Shown one piece after another: positions 1 to 10,847 of a DNA stretch of 64,000 nucleotides (the first letter of the stretch is position 1; each line of letters opens with the position of its first letter). A program made the position numbers and the translations under genes. The DNA comes from Streptomyces sclerotialus (GTDB taxonomy: Bacteria; Actinomycetota; Actinomycetes; Streptomycetales; Streptomycetaceae): NCBI RefSeq assembly GCF_040907265.1, contig NZ_JBFOHP010000002.1, positions 7,006,001-7,070,000 of the forward strand, given 5' to 3'. Below the pieces are notes generated by a model that saw only the letters and a list, made by a program, of their open reading frames with translations, was not told the DNA's origin and searched no databases.

Positions 1-61
1 GCGGCGGCCTCGAAAATTCTCGCGACCGCCCGACCCGGCCCCGGCTACGATCGTCGGTCTG

Positions 62-1714
<1,653 letters not shown>

Positions 1715-1786
1715 CTGGAAGCCGCCGGTCCGGCCGGTAATGGATTTGGCCCTGCCGGACGGAACCCGTAAGGTGGTGTTCACCGA

Positions 1787-1860
1787 CGCGGGGTGGAGCA
1801 GCTCGGTAGCTCGCTGGGCTCATAACCCAGAGGTCGCAGGTTCAAATCCTGTCCCCGCTA
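1787..1860 (+). tRNA. Initiator tRNA-fMet (CAT anticodon)
   Basis: A cloverleaf folds with anticodon CAT. Three consecutive G:C pairs flank the anticodon loop (GGG CTCATAA CCC) and position 1 (C) faces a T at position 72 without Watson-Crick pairing. Both are hallmarks of bacterial initiator tRNA. The T-loop TTCAAAT is present. The discriminator base is A at 1860 and CCA is not encoded. Confidence 0.95.
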
Positions 1861-1878
1861 CTGACGCAACAGTGCGTG

Positions 1879-1912
1879 CCAGAGGCCCCTTCCTCCAGGA
1901 AGGGGCCTCTGG
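1879..1912 (+). terminator. Hairpin terminator after the initiator tRNA
   Basis: A long perfect inverted repeat (CCAGAGGCCCCTTCC against its complement, loop of about four bases) begins 18 bases after the tRNA. It lacks a clear T-run, as is common for Streptomyces terminators. Confidence 0.75.
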
Positions 1913-2076
1913 CGTGTGTGCGGCCGGTTCCCGAGAAGTCGCCCGGGCCGGCCGACCCGGGGCGAAGCGGGAGAAACGCATCTCTTCCCGGCAGTTCTTC
2001 AAACAAGAACAAAGGGGTCAGAGTCGATCTCCAGGGTGATCGACGCACAGAAAAGCGGTCGGAAGCTGTCGATAAG

Positions 2077-2095
2077 TGCTGACTTTTTGTCAGCA
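2077..2095. promoter_or_regulatory. Short palindrome upstream of the HATPase gene
   Basis: TGCTGAC and GTCAGCA flank TTTTT, a perfect 7-bp inverted repeat ending 43 bases before the next start codon. It could be an operator or an RNA hairpin in the leader. No clear -35/-10 pair was identified between 1913 and 2138. Confidence 0.35.
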
Positions 2096-2138
2096 GGCCA
2101 GTCCGGACAGCAGGATTCCCAACACTCGAAGGGTGAGG

Positions 2139-2636
2139 ATGCCTTCCGGACCCCCAGCAGAACCCCCCGAGGAGCTGACGGCCCCGCTCGCGTACGAAGG
2201 TGTCTGGAGGTTCACCGCTCCGGCACTGGAGTCGTCGGTGCCACAGGCGCGGCACGCGGTACGGGATCTGCTCGGCGACCAGCGCGTGCCGGCGGGGCCC
2301 GACGTCGTGGACGGCCTGCTACTGATCACTTCTGAGCTGGTCACCAACGCGGTGCAGCACGCGGCACTGCTCTCCCCGCAGATCACCGTCGAGCTGGCGG
2401 TCGGCGCGGACTGGGTGCGGGTCGCCGTCGAGGACAACCACCCGTACCGCCCCAAGGCGATGGAGGCCGACGAGGGGGACCTCGGCGGCCGTGGCCTCTG
2501 GCTGATCAAAATGATCACTGCCGAGGCCGGCGGGAAGAGCGGCGTGGAGCACACGGCGAGCGGCGGCAAGGTCGTATGGGCCGAATTGCCGCTCGCCCGT
2601 GTGCCCGCGCCTACCAGCCCGCCTTCTCCCCTGTGA
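2139..2636 (+). CDS. HATPase_c anti-sigma-factor-like ATP-binding protein
   Basis: About 165 aa, resembling the small RsbW/SpoIIAB-type ATP-binding regulators that are abundant in streptomycetes. Visible GHKL motifs are the N-box (LITSELVTNAVQHA), a D-x-N pair in VAVEDNHP, and the G-box GGRGLWLIKMI. The ATG at 2139 is chosen because a GGGTGAGG stretch precedes it and upstream residues look non-coding; an upstream in-frame start at 2076 is possible. Its last 26 bases overlap the end of the convergent idi gene. The partner sigma factor is not encoded nearby. Confidence 0.8.
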   Translation: MPSGPPAEPPEELTAPLAYEGVWRFTAPALESSVPQARHAVRDLLGDQRVPAGPDVVDGLLLITSELVTNAVQHAALLSPQITVELAVGADWVRVAVEDNHPYRPKAMEADEGDLGGRGLWLIKMITAEAGGKSGVEHTASGGKVVWAELPLARVPAPTSPPSPL

Positions 2637-3222
2637 GCTCACGGATCGCCGGGCGCGCCGCGTCCAGGACGGTCATGAACCACACCGAGAACGGCGCCTC
2701 GGAGTGGCGCCGGACCAGCTCGTCCGGCGTCACGAAGGCGTACTCCCCGACCTCCTCGGGGTCCGGCTCCGGCGTGTCCCGGACCAGGCCCACGAAGAGG
2801 TGGTTGTACTCCTGCTCGACCAGCCCGGATTCCGGGTCCGGGTGGTTGTAGCGCACGGTGCCGGCCTCGCCGAGGAGCGACGGGGCGACGCCCAGCTCCT
2901 CGGCGGTGCGCCGGGCCGCGGCCGCGAAGGGCTTCTCGCCCGGGTACGGATGCCCGCAGGCGGTGTTGGACCACACACCGGGGGAGTGGTACTTCCCCAG
3001 CGCCCGGCGCTGCAGCAGCAGCCGGCCCTGCTCGTCGAAGAGGAAGACCGAGAACGCGCGGTGCAGCTGCCCGGGCGCCTGATGAGCGGTGAGCTTCTCC
3101 TCCGTACCGATCGTTCTACCGGCCTCGTCCACCAGCTCCAGCATGATCGGCTCCGCGGCCGCGTCCGGCGCGGTCACCGCCGTGGTTCCGGCGGTCTGTC
3201 CGTTAGCAGGTGTGATCGGCAT
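2611..3222 (-). CDS. idi: Isopentenyl-diphosphate delta-isomerase (type I, Nudix)
   Basis: About 203 aa. Interconverts IPP and DMAPP, the C5 units of isoprenoid synthesis. The catalytic Cys is in NTACGHP and the catalytic Glu in EQEYNHLF. HRAFSVFLF and the Nudix-like segment after PGEKPFAAAARRTAEELG are also present. The start at 3222 is chosen over ATG 3228 because GAGAAGGA lies at proper spacing only from 3222. It is about 9 kb from the hopanoid operon and not co-transcribed with it, but could supply DMAPP to it. Confidence 0.93.
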   Translation of the reverse strand: MPITPANGQTAGTTAVTAPDAAAEPIMLELVDEAGRTIGTEEKLTAHQAPGQLHRAFSVFLFDEQGRLLLQRRALGKYHSPGVWSNTACGHPYPGEKPFAAAARRTAEELGVAPSLLGEAGTVRYNHPDPESGLVEQEYNHLFVGLVRDTPEPDPEEVGEYAFVTPDELVRRHSEAPFSVWFMTVLDAARPAIRELTGEKAGW

Positions 3223-3346
3223 GCCCATCCTTCTCGGTCGGTCTCGACGTTCAGTCTGCCCTAGTAGCGCCCGTATCAGTGGCAGAGTGGCGCCCTGTGT
3301 GCGGCGTGGCAGAACAGGCGGCGCACAGCAGTCGCCGCGCGCCGTC

Positions 3347-4357
<1,011 letters not shown>

Positions 4358-4614
4358 AACCGGCACCCTAACCAGGGCCGCAGTTGTTCATCGACGGCAA
4401 GATCCACCATGATGAGCGCGGCAGACGCCACCGCCGGTCCGGCTACCGAGCGGTGAATGCATGGTGAACGGCCGCATCCGGCGATCCGATAACCTCTGCC
4501 GACGTGCCACCGGCCCTCCGGGACCCGAGGTGTGCCACGACTGCTGCCCGGGTAGTTCGTACCGAATGCGGACCGGCCGACGCAGCCTTGCCAGCATTCA
4601 GGGAGTGAATTCGT

Positions 4615-6399
4615 CTGTCGACCGCAATCCTCACCGGTGCGCCGGTCGCCGGGTCGTCGCTCGAAGGCGACCTGCGCGAGCTGGGCTTCGACGTCCGCAG
4701 CGCGGCCGACGCCGCCGATGCGGCCCGGCTGCTGGCCGAGGTCCCGGCGGGACGGCGGGTCGCGCTGGTCGACCCCCGGTTCGTCGGGCATCTGCACAGC
4801 CTGCGGCTGGCCCTGACCGACCCCCGCTTCCCGGCCGCCGCTGTCACCGGCGCGCTCACCGCGCAGCCCGAGGCGCGCGCCGCGCTCACCCGCGCGCTCG
4901 CCAGGGCGGGCTCCGCCGAAACACTTCCGGACGCCGCGGCGGAGGCACTGGACGCCGAGGGCGTATCGGTGCACTGGCCCGAGCTCGGCTCGCTGGTCGC
5001 CTCCGTACCCACCGGTGCACAGCAGCGTCACGAGGCGCGGGCCGCGGTGAGCGCCGTGGACGACGAGGCCGTACGCCTGCGGACCGCCGTGAAGTCCCGC
5101 GACGGCTTCTTCACGACGTACTGCATCAGCCCGTACTCCCGCTACCTCGCCCGCTGGTGCGCGCGGCGCGGTTTCACGCCCAACCAGGTCACCACCGCGT
5201 CCCTGCTCACCGCGCTGGTCGCGGCGGGCTGCGCGGCCACCGGCAGCCGCGGCGGCTTCGTCGCCGCCGGCCTGCTCCTCCTCTTCTCCTTCGTCCTGGA
5301 CTGCACCGACGGGCAGCTCGCCCGCTACTCCCTGCAGTACTCGACGATGGGTGCCTGGCTCGACGCCACGTTCGACCGGGCCAAGGAGTACGCGTACTAC
5401 GCGGGCCTGGCGCTCGGCGCGGCCCGCGGCGGCGACGACGTATGGGCCCTCGCGCTCGGCGCGATGGTGCTGCAGACGGTCCGGCACGTCGTGGACTTCT
5501 CCTTCAACGAGGCGAACCACGACGCCACCGCCAACACCAGCCCCACCGCGGCGCTCTCCGACAAGCTCGACAGCGTCGGCTGGACGGTCTGGGCCCGCCG
5601 GATGATCGTGCTGCCCATCGGCGAACGCTGGGCCCTGATCGCGGTCCTCACCGCTTGCACCACGCCCCGCATCGTCTTCTGGGTCCTGCTCATCGGCTGC
5701 GCGCTGGCCGCCTGCTACACCACGGCGGGCCGCGTGCTGCGCTCGCTGACCCGGCGTGCCCGCCGTACCGACCGGGCCGCCCAGGCGCTCGCCGACCTCG
5801 GCGACTCCGGACCGCTCGCCGAGGGCTTCGCGGCCGCCTTCAAGGGCGCGGCCCGCAAGCTCCCCGGCTTCGCGGCGCCCGTGATCGCGGCCGTCGGCGC
5901 CGCTGTGATGATCGCCACCGCCGCGTTCGCCGGCTGGGGCAGCCCCTGGGTCTGCGTCGCCGCGCTGATCTACGCCGTGCTCTCCGGGATCGCGGTGGCC
6001 CGCCCCCTCAAGGGCGCCCTCGACTGGCTCGTACCGCCGTTCTTCCGGGCCGGGGAATACGTCGCGATTCTGGTGATTGCGGCCCGTTCCGAGGTGAACG
6101 GAGCGTTGCCCGCGGCATTCGGGCTGGTGGCCGCGGTCGCCTACCATCACTACGACACGGTGTACCGCATCCGCGGCGGCAGTGGCGCGCCGCCGCGTGC
6201 TCTGGTGCGGGCGACCGGCGGACACGAGGGCCGCGCCCTCGTGGTCACGCTCGCCGCGGCCGTACTGCCCCCCTCAGGTTTCACAATCGCGCTCACGGTC
6301 CTCGCGGGGGCCCTGGCGCTGCTGGTGCTCACCGAGAGCATCCGCTTCTGGGTGTCCTCCCATGCACCCGCCGTACACGACGAAGGAGAACCCGCATGA
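4615..6399 (+). CDS. CDP-alcohol phosphotransferase with an unrecognised N-terminal domain (CTG start)
   Basis: A predicted 594-aa membrane enzyme moving a phospho-alcohol from a CDP-alcohol to an acceptor. The family motif is complete: D229, D232, G233, A236, R237, G246, D250, D254, followed by several hydrophobic segments. Residues 1 to about 150 form a soluble region I do not recognise. An in-frame TGA lies at 4606-4608, and no ATG, GTG or TTG occurs in frame until GTG 4969, which would remove 118 residues of well-coded protein. CTG 4615 begins LSTAILTGAP and sits nine bases after GGGAG, so it is the likely start. The stop overlaps the next ATG (ATGA). Confidence 0.82.
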   Translation: MSTAILTGAPVAGSSLEGDLRELGFDVRSAADAADAARLLAEVPAGRRVALVDPRFVGHLHSLRLALTDPRFPAAAVTGALTAQPEARAALTRALARAGSAETLPDAAAEALDAEGVSVHWPELGSLVASVPTGAQQRHEARAAVSAVDDEAVRLRTAVKSRDGFFTTYCISPYSRYLARWCARRGFTPNQVTTASLLTALVAAGCAATGSRGGFVAAGLLLLFSFVLDCTDGQLARYSLQYSTMGAWLDATFDRAKEYAYYAGLALGAARGGDDVWALALGAMVLQTVRHVVDFSFNEANHDATANTSPTAALSDKLDSVGWTVWARRMIVLPIGERWALIAVLTACTTPRIVFWVLLIGCALAACYTTAGRVLRSLTRRARRTDRAAQALADLGDSGPLAEGFAAAFKGAARKLPGFAAPVIAAVGAAVMIATAAFAGWGSPWVCVAALIYAVLSGIAVARPLKGALDWLVPPFFRAGEYVAILVIAARSEVNGALPAAFGLVAAVAYHHYDTVYRIRGGSGAPPRALVRATGGHEGRALVVTLAAAVLPPSGFTIALTVLAGALALLVLTESIRFWVSSHAPAVHDEGEPA

Positions 6400-7133
6400 T
6401 CGGCCTCGTGCTGGCGGCCGGCGCCGGACGGCGTCTGCGTCCCTACACCGACACCCTCCCCAAGGCCCTGGTGCCGGTCGACGGCGACACGACCATCCTC
6501 GACCTCACCCTCGGCAACTTCGCCGAGATCGGCCTGACCGAGGTCGGGATCATCGTCGGCTACAAGAAGGAGGCCGTGTACGAGCGCAAGGCCGCCCTGG
6601 AGGCGAAGTACGGCCTCAAGCTGACGCTGATCGACAACGACAAGGCCGAGGAGTGGAACAACGCCTACTCCCTGTGGTGCGGCCGGGACGCGATCAAGCA
6701 CGACGTGATCCTCGCCAACGGTGACACCGTGCACCCGGTCTCCGTGGAGAAGACCCTGCTCGAGGCGCGCGGCAACGGCCAGAAGATCATCCTCGCCCTC
6801 GACACGGTCAAGCAGCTGGCCGACGAGGAGATGAAGGTCGTCGTGGACCCCGAGAAGGGCGTCCAGAAGATCACGAAGCTGATGGACCCGGCCGAGGCCA
6901 CCGGCGAGTACATCGGCGTCACCCTCATCGAGGGCGAGGCGGCCGAGGAGCTGGCCGACGCGCTGAAGGCCACGTACGAGCGTGACCCGCAGCTGTACTA
7001 CGAGGACGGCTACCAGGAGCTGGTCAACCGCGGCTTCAAGGTCGACGTGGCGCCCATCGGCGACGTCAAGTGGGTCGAGATCGACAACCACGACGACCTC
7101 GCGAAGGGCCGTGAGATCGCATGCCAGTACTGA
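6396..7133 (+). CDS. Sugar/polyol-phosphate nucleotidyltransferase
   Basis: A 245-aa protein starting at ATG with GAAGGAGAA upstream and overlapping the previous stop by four bases. The N-terminus LAAGAGRRLRPYT plus PKALVPV is the pyrophosphorylase signature of the LicC/inositol-phosphate cytidylyltransferase and glucose-1-phosphate nucleotidyltransferase fold. Between two CDP-alcohol phosphotransferases, the simplest role is making a CDP-activated polyol. CTP preference is inferred from context, not seen. Later motifs include LANGDTVHP and VEIDNHDDL. Confidence 0.85.
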   Translation: MIGLVLAAGAGRRLRPYTDTLPKALVPVDGDTTILDLTLGNFAEIGLTEVGIIVGYKKEAVYERKAALEAKYGLKLTLIDNDKAEEWNNAYSLWCGRDAIKHDVILANGDTVHPVSVEKTLLEARGNGQKIILALDTVKQLADEEMKVVVDPEKGVQKITKLMDPAEATGEYIGVTLIEGEAAEELADALKATYERDPQLYYEDGYQELVNRGFKVDVAPIGDVKWVEIDNHDDLAKGREIACQY

Positions 7134-8185
7134 CGAGGCTCATTCCCTCGCCAGTCGTCGTCGACATCCGGCCGGGGGCGCTCGACGACCTGGCCGGTGT
7201 CCTCGCCGACCAGCGGATCTCGTCGTCCGGCAAACTCGCCATCGCCATCAGCGGCGGCTCCGGCGCGGTGCTGCGTGAGCGGCTCGCGCCGGCGCTGCCC
7301 AGCGCCGAGTGGTTCGAGGTGGGGGGCGGCACGCTCGACGACGCCATCGAACTCGCCGACGCCATGAAGAAGAAGGGGCGCTACGACGCGGTCGTGGGCC
7401 TCGGCGGCGGCAAGATCATCGACTGCGCCAAGTTCGCCGCGGCGCGGGTGGGCCTGCCGCTGGTCGCCGTCGCGACGAACCTGTCGCACGACGGCCTCTG
7501 CTCGCCCGTCGCGACCCTCGACAACGACGCGGGCCGCGGCTCGTACGGCGTGCCGAACCCGATAGCCGTGGTCATCGACCTCGACGTGATCCGCGAGGCT
7601 CCGGTCCGCTTCGTCCGCTCCGGCATCGGCGACGCGCTGTCCAACATCTCCGCGATCCGTGACTGGGAGCTCGCGGCGCGCGAGCGCGGCGAGGACATCG
7701 ACGGTCTCGCGGCCGCCATGGCGCGCCAGGCCGGTGAGGCCGTCCTGCGCCACCCCGGCGGCGTCGGCGACGACGGCTTCCTGCAGGTACTCGCCGAGGG
7801 CCTGGTCCTCACCGGTATCGCGATGTCCGTGTCGGGCGACTCCCGGCCGGCGTCCGGCGCCTGTCACGAGATCAACCACGCCTTCGACCTCCTCTTCCCC
7901 AAGCGCGCTGCCAGCCACGGCGAGCAGTGCGGCCTGGGTGCGGCCTTCGCGATGCACCTCCGCGGGGCGCACGAGGAGTCCGCGTACATGGCGGAGGTAC
8001 TGCGCCGGCACGGACTGCCCGTCCTGCCGCAGGAGATCGGCTTCTCCGTGGACGAGTTCGTGCAGGTCGTGGAGTACGCCCCGCAGACGCGTCCGGGGCG
8101 CTACACGATCCTCGAACACCTCAATCTGAACTCCGACCAGATCAAGGACGCATACGCCGACTATGCCAAGGCCATCGGTAGCTGA
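7121..8185 (+). CDS. sn-glycerol-1-phosphate dehydrogenase-like protein (iron-containing ADH superfamily)
   Basis: 354 aa. Shows the nucleotide-binding GLGGGKIIDCAK, a NLSHDGLCSP segment and the metal-site phrase SGDSRPASGACHEINHAFD, close to archaeal EgsA and bacterial AraM glycerol-1-phosphate dehydrogenases. That enzyme reduces dihydroxyacetone phosphate to sn-glycerol-1-phosphate. It starts at ATG inside the previous gene (13-bp overlap), so translation is coupled. Context suggests it makes the polyol phosphate that the preceding transferase activates. A related 3-dehydroquinate or butanol dehydrogenase activity is less likely given these motifs. Confidence 0.82.
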   Translation: MPVLTRLIPSPVVVDIRPGALDDLAGVLADQRISSSGKLAIAISGGSGAVLRERLAPALPSAEWFEVGGGTLDDAIELADAMKKKGRYDAVVGLGGGKIIDCAKFAAARVGLPLVAVATNLSHDGLCSPVATLDNDAGRGSYGVPNPIAVVIDLDVIREAPVRFVRSGIGDALSNISAIRDWELAARERGEDIDGLAAAMARQAGEAVLRHPGGVGDDGFLQVLAEGLVLTGIAMSVSGDSRPASGACHEINHAFDLLFPKRAASHGEQCGLGAAFAMHLRGAHEESAYMAEVLRRHGLPVLPQEIGFSVDEFVQVVEYAPQTRPGRYTILEHLNLNSDQIKDAYADYAKAIGS

Positions 8186-8942
8186 ACTCCGGCCCGTCGT
8201 TCACCCCGCAGGGGTGAAGGACCGCCGCAGCGGTGAGCACTGGGCGGGCCGCCTGTACATGCGAGAGATCTCGCTGCGCTGCGACCGTTACCTGGTGAAC
8301 ACCAGGATCACGCCCAACCAGCTGACCTACCTGATGACCGTCTTCGGCGTGCTCGCGGCCCCGGCACTGCTGGTGCCGGGGATCGCGGGCGCCGTCCTCG
8401 GCGTCGTCGCGGTCCAGCTCTACCTGCTGCTCGACTGCGTCGACGGCGAGGTCGCCCGCTGGAAGAAGCAGTACTCGCTCGGCGGCGTGTACCTGGACCG
8501 GGTCGGCGCCTACCTGACCGACGCCGCCGTGCTGGTCGGCTTCGGGCTGCGCGCCGCCGACCCCTGGGGCACGGGGCGGATCGACTGGCTGTGGGCGTTC
8601 CTCGGCACGCTCGCGGCGCTCGGCGCGATCCTGATCAAGGCGGAGACCGACCTCGTCGGTGTCGCCCGCCACCAGGGCGGGCTGCCGCCGGTCAAGGAGG
8701 CGGCGTCCGAGCCGCGCTCGTCCGGCATGGCGCTGGCCCGCAAGGCCGCCGCCGCGCTGAAGTTCCACCGGCTGATCCTCGGGATCGAGGCGTCGCTGCT
8801 GATCCTGGTCCTGGCGATCGTGGACACGGTCCGCGGTGACCTGTTCTTCTCGCGGCTCGGCGTCGCGGTACTGGCGGGTATCGCACTCGTCCAGACCCTG
8901 CTCCACCTCGTGTCCATCCTCGTGTCGAGCAGGCTCAAGTGA
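8163..8942 (+). CDS. CDP-alcohol phosphotransferase-like membrane protein (last motif Asp replaced)
   Basis: 259 aa with multiple hydrophobic segments. The motif begins normally as D91, D94, G95, A98, R99, G108, D112, but the final Asp is Ala116 (LDRVGAYLTD). In characterised members that residue is the proposed catalytic base. The start at ATG 8163 overlaps the previous gene by 23 bases; GTG 8214 is an alternative. Clustered with a second, intact family member, it may act as a partner, use a different base, or recognise a different acceptor. Confidence 0.8.
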   Translation: MPRPSVAELRPVVHPAGVKDRRSGEHWAGRLYMREISLRCDRYLVNTRITPNQLTYLMTVFGVLAAPALLVPGIAGAVLGVVAVQLYLLLDCVDGEVARWKKQYSLGGVYLDRVGAYLTDAAVLVGFGLRAADPWGTGRIDWLWAFLGTLAALGAILIKAETDLVGVARHQGGLPPVKEAASEPRSSGMALARKAAAALKFHRLILGIEASLLILVLAIVDTVRGDLFFSRLGVAVLAGIALVQTLLHLVSILVSSRLK

Positions 8943-8962
8943 GTACGTCAGGGAGGACGGCG

Positions 8963-9835
8963 ATGAAGGTCGGCGCGGTCATCATCACCATGGGCAACCG
9001 CCCGCAGGAGCTGCGCGCCCTCCTCGACTCGGTCGCCAAGCAGGACGGCGACCCGGTCGAGGTGGTGATCGTCGGCAACGGCTCGCCCGTGCCGGAGGTT
9101 CCCGAGGGCGTACGCACCATCGAGCTGCCCGAGAACCTGGGCATCCCCGGCGGGCGCAACGTGGGCATCGAGGCCTTCGGGCCCGGCGGCAGCGACGTCG
9201 ACGTCCTGCTCTTCCTCGACGACGACGGCCTGCTCGCCAACGTGGACACCGCCGAGCTGTGCCGCGAGGCCTTCGCCCGCGACCCGAAGCTCGGGATCGT
9301 CAGCTTCCGCATCGCGGACCCGGACACCGGGGAGACCCAGCGCCGCCACGTACCGCGGCTGCGCGCGGCCGACCCGATGCGGTCCTCCCGCGTCACGACC
9401 TTCCTGGGCGGCGCGAACGCGGTACGCACGAAGGTCTTCGAGGAGGTCGGCGGGCTGCCCGACGACTTCTTCTACGCCCACGAGGAGACCGACCTCGCCT
9501 GGCGGGCCCTGGACGCGGGCTGGATGATCGACTACCGCGCCGACATGGTCCTGCTGCACCCGACGACGGCTCCCAGCCGACACGCGGTGTACCACCGGCT
9601 GGTCGCGCGCAACCGGGTGTGGCTGGCGCGGCGCAACCTTCCGGCGCTGCTGGTCCCGGTCTATCTCGGGGTATGGCTGCTGCTGACGCTCGCCCGGCGC
9701 CCCTCCTGGCCCGCGCTCCGGGCCTGGCTGGGCGGCTTCAAGGAGGGCTGGACCAAGCCGTGCGGCCCCAGGCGCCCCATGAAGTGGCGTACCGTGTGGC
9801 GCCTGACCCGGCTGGGCCGGCCCCCGGTGATCTGA
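8963..9835 (+). CDS. Family 2-type glycosyltransferase
   Basis: About 290 aa. GT-A fold features: N-terminal VGAVIITMGNRP, the metal-binding acidic triplet in FLDDDG, and NLGIPGGRNVGIE typical of rhamnosyl/galactofuranosyl-type transferases. ATG 8963 is chosen because GGGAGGA lies just upstream; a GTG at 8939 overlapping the previous stop would add eight residues. It lies between the phosphotransferase and exporter genes, so it probably decorates or primes the exported polymer. No membrane anchor is obvious except a hydrophobic stretch near residues 225-240. Confidence 0.87.
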   Translation: MKVGAVIITMGNRPQELRALLDSVAKQDGDPVEVVIVGNGSPVPEVPEGVRTIELPENLGIPGGRNVGIEAFGPGGSDVDVLLFLDDDGLLANVDTAELCREAFARDPKLGIVSFRIADPDTGETQRRHVPRLRAADPMRSSRVTTFLGGANAVRTKVFEEVGGLPDDFFYAHEETDLAWRALDAGWMIDYRADMVLLHPTTAPSRHAVYHRLVARNRVWLARRNLPALLVPVYLGVWLLLTLARRPSWPALRAWLGGFKEGWTKPCGPRRPMKWRTVWRLTRLGRPPVI

Positions 9836-9908
9836 CAAGCTCGGGTCGAGAGCAGCATCCGGCGCGGCCCGGGGTGTCCACCCCGGGAAGCGCACCTTGA
9901 GGACGAGA

Positions 9909-10847
9909 GTGTCAACTGTGAGCGAGACCAGGCACGACAGTGCGGTCGCCGTGAATGCCCAGCGGTCCCCGGAGGACGGGCTCACGCCGGTGCGGCTGGC
10001 CCAGAAGTACGGGCTGACGCAGAGCGGCGCCCGGCCGAGCCTGCCGGCGTACGTCCGGCAGCTGTGGCAGCGGCGCCACTTCATCTCGGCGTTCTCCAGC
10101 GCCAAGCTGACCGCGCAGTACAGCCAGGCCAAGCTGGGCCAGCTGTGGCAGGTGGCGACGCCGCTGCTGAACGCGCTGGTCTACTACCTGATCTTCGGCC
10201 TGCTGCTCGGGACCAGCCGGGGTGTGCCGGACTTCGTGCCGTTCCTGGTCACGGGCGTCTTCATCTTCACCTTCACGCAGAGCTCGGTGCTGGCGGGGAC
10301 GCGGGCCATCTCGGGCAACCTCGGCCTGGTCCGCGCGCTGCACTTCCCGCGTGCCTGCCTGCCGATCTCGTTCTGCCTGATGCAGCTCAAGCAGCTGATG
10401 TTCTCCATGGGCGTGCTGGTGGTCATCCTGCTGGCGTTCGGGCAGGTGCCGGGCTGGTCCTGGCTGCTGGCGATCCCCGCGCTGTGCCTGCAGTTCGTCT
10501 TCAACACCGGGCTCGCCATGATCATGGCGCGGCTGGGCAGCAAGACCCCGGACCTCGCGCAGCTGATGCCGTTCATCCTGCGCACCTGGATGTACGCCTC
10601 CGGCGTCATGTACAGCATCGACCAGATCATGAAGAGCAAGCCCGTCCCGGGCTTCGTGCACTTCCTGCTGGACGTGAACCCGGCCGCGGTCTACATCGAC
10701 CTGGTGCGGTTCGCGCTGATCGACTCCTTCACGTACGAGCAGCTGCCGACCCATGTGTGGGCGCTGGCGCTGGGCTGGGCGGTCGTGATGGGCCTGGTGG
10801 GCTTCGTGTACTTCTGGAAGGCGGAGGAGCGGTACGGCCGTGGCTGA
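9909..10847 (+). CDS. ABC-2 type transporter permease (TagG-like)
   Basis: About 312 aa with six likely membrane segments and a hydrophilic N-terminus of about 60 residues, as in TagG/Wzm permeases that export teichoic acids or O-polysaccharide. Candidate starts are TTG 9897, GTG 9909 and GTG 9918; 9909 is preferred because GAGGA lies five bases before it. The stop lies inside the next gene, which encodes the matching ATPase. Confidence 0.88.
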   Translation: MSTVSETRHDSAVAVNAQRSPEDGLTPVRLAQKYGLTQSGARPSLPAYVRQLWQRRHFISAFSSAKLTAQYSQAKLGQLWQVATPLLNALVYYLIFGLLLGTSRGVPDFVPFLVTGVFIFTFTQSSVLAGTRAISGNLGLVRALHFPRACLPISFCLMQLKQLMFSMGVLVVILLAFGQVPGWSWLLAIPALCLQFVFNTGLAMIMARLGSKTPDLAQLMPFILRTWMYASGVMYSIDQIMKSKPVPGFVHFLLDVNPAAVYIDLVRFALIDSFTYEQLPTHVWALALGWAVVMGLVGFVYFWKAEERYGRG

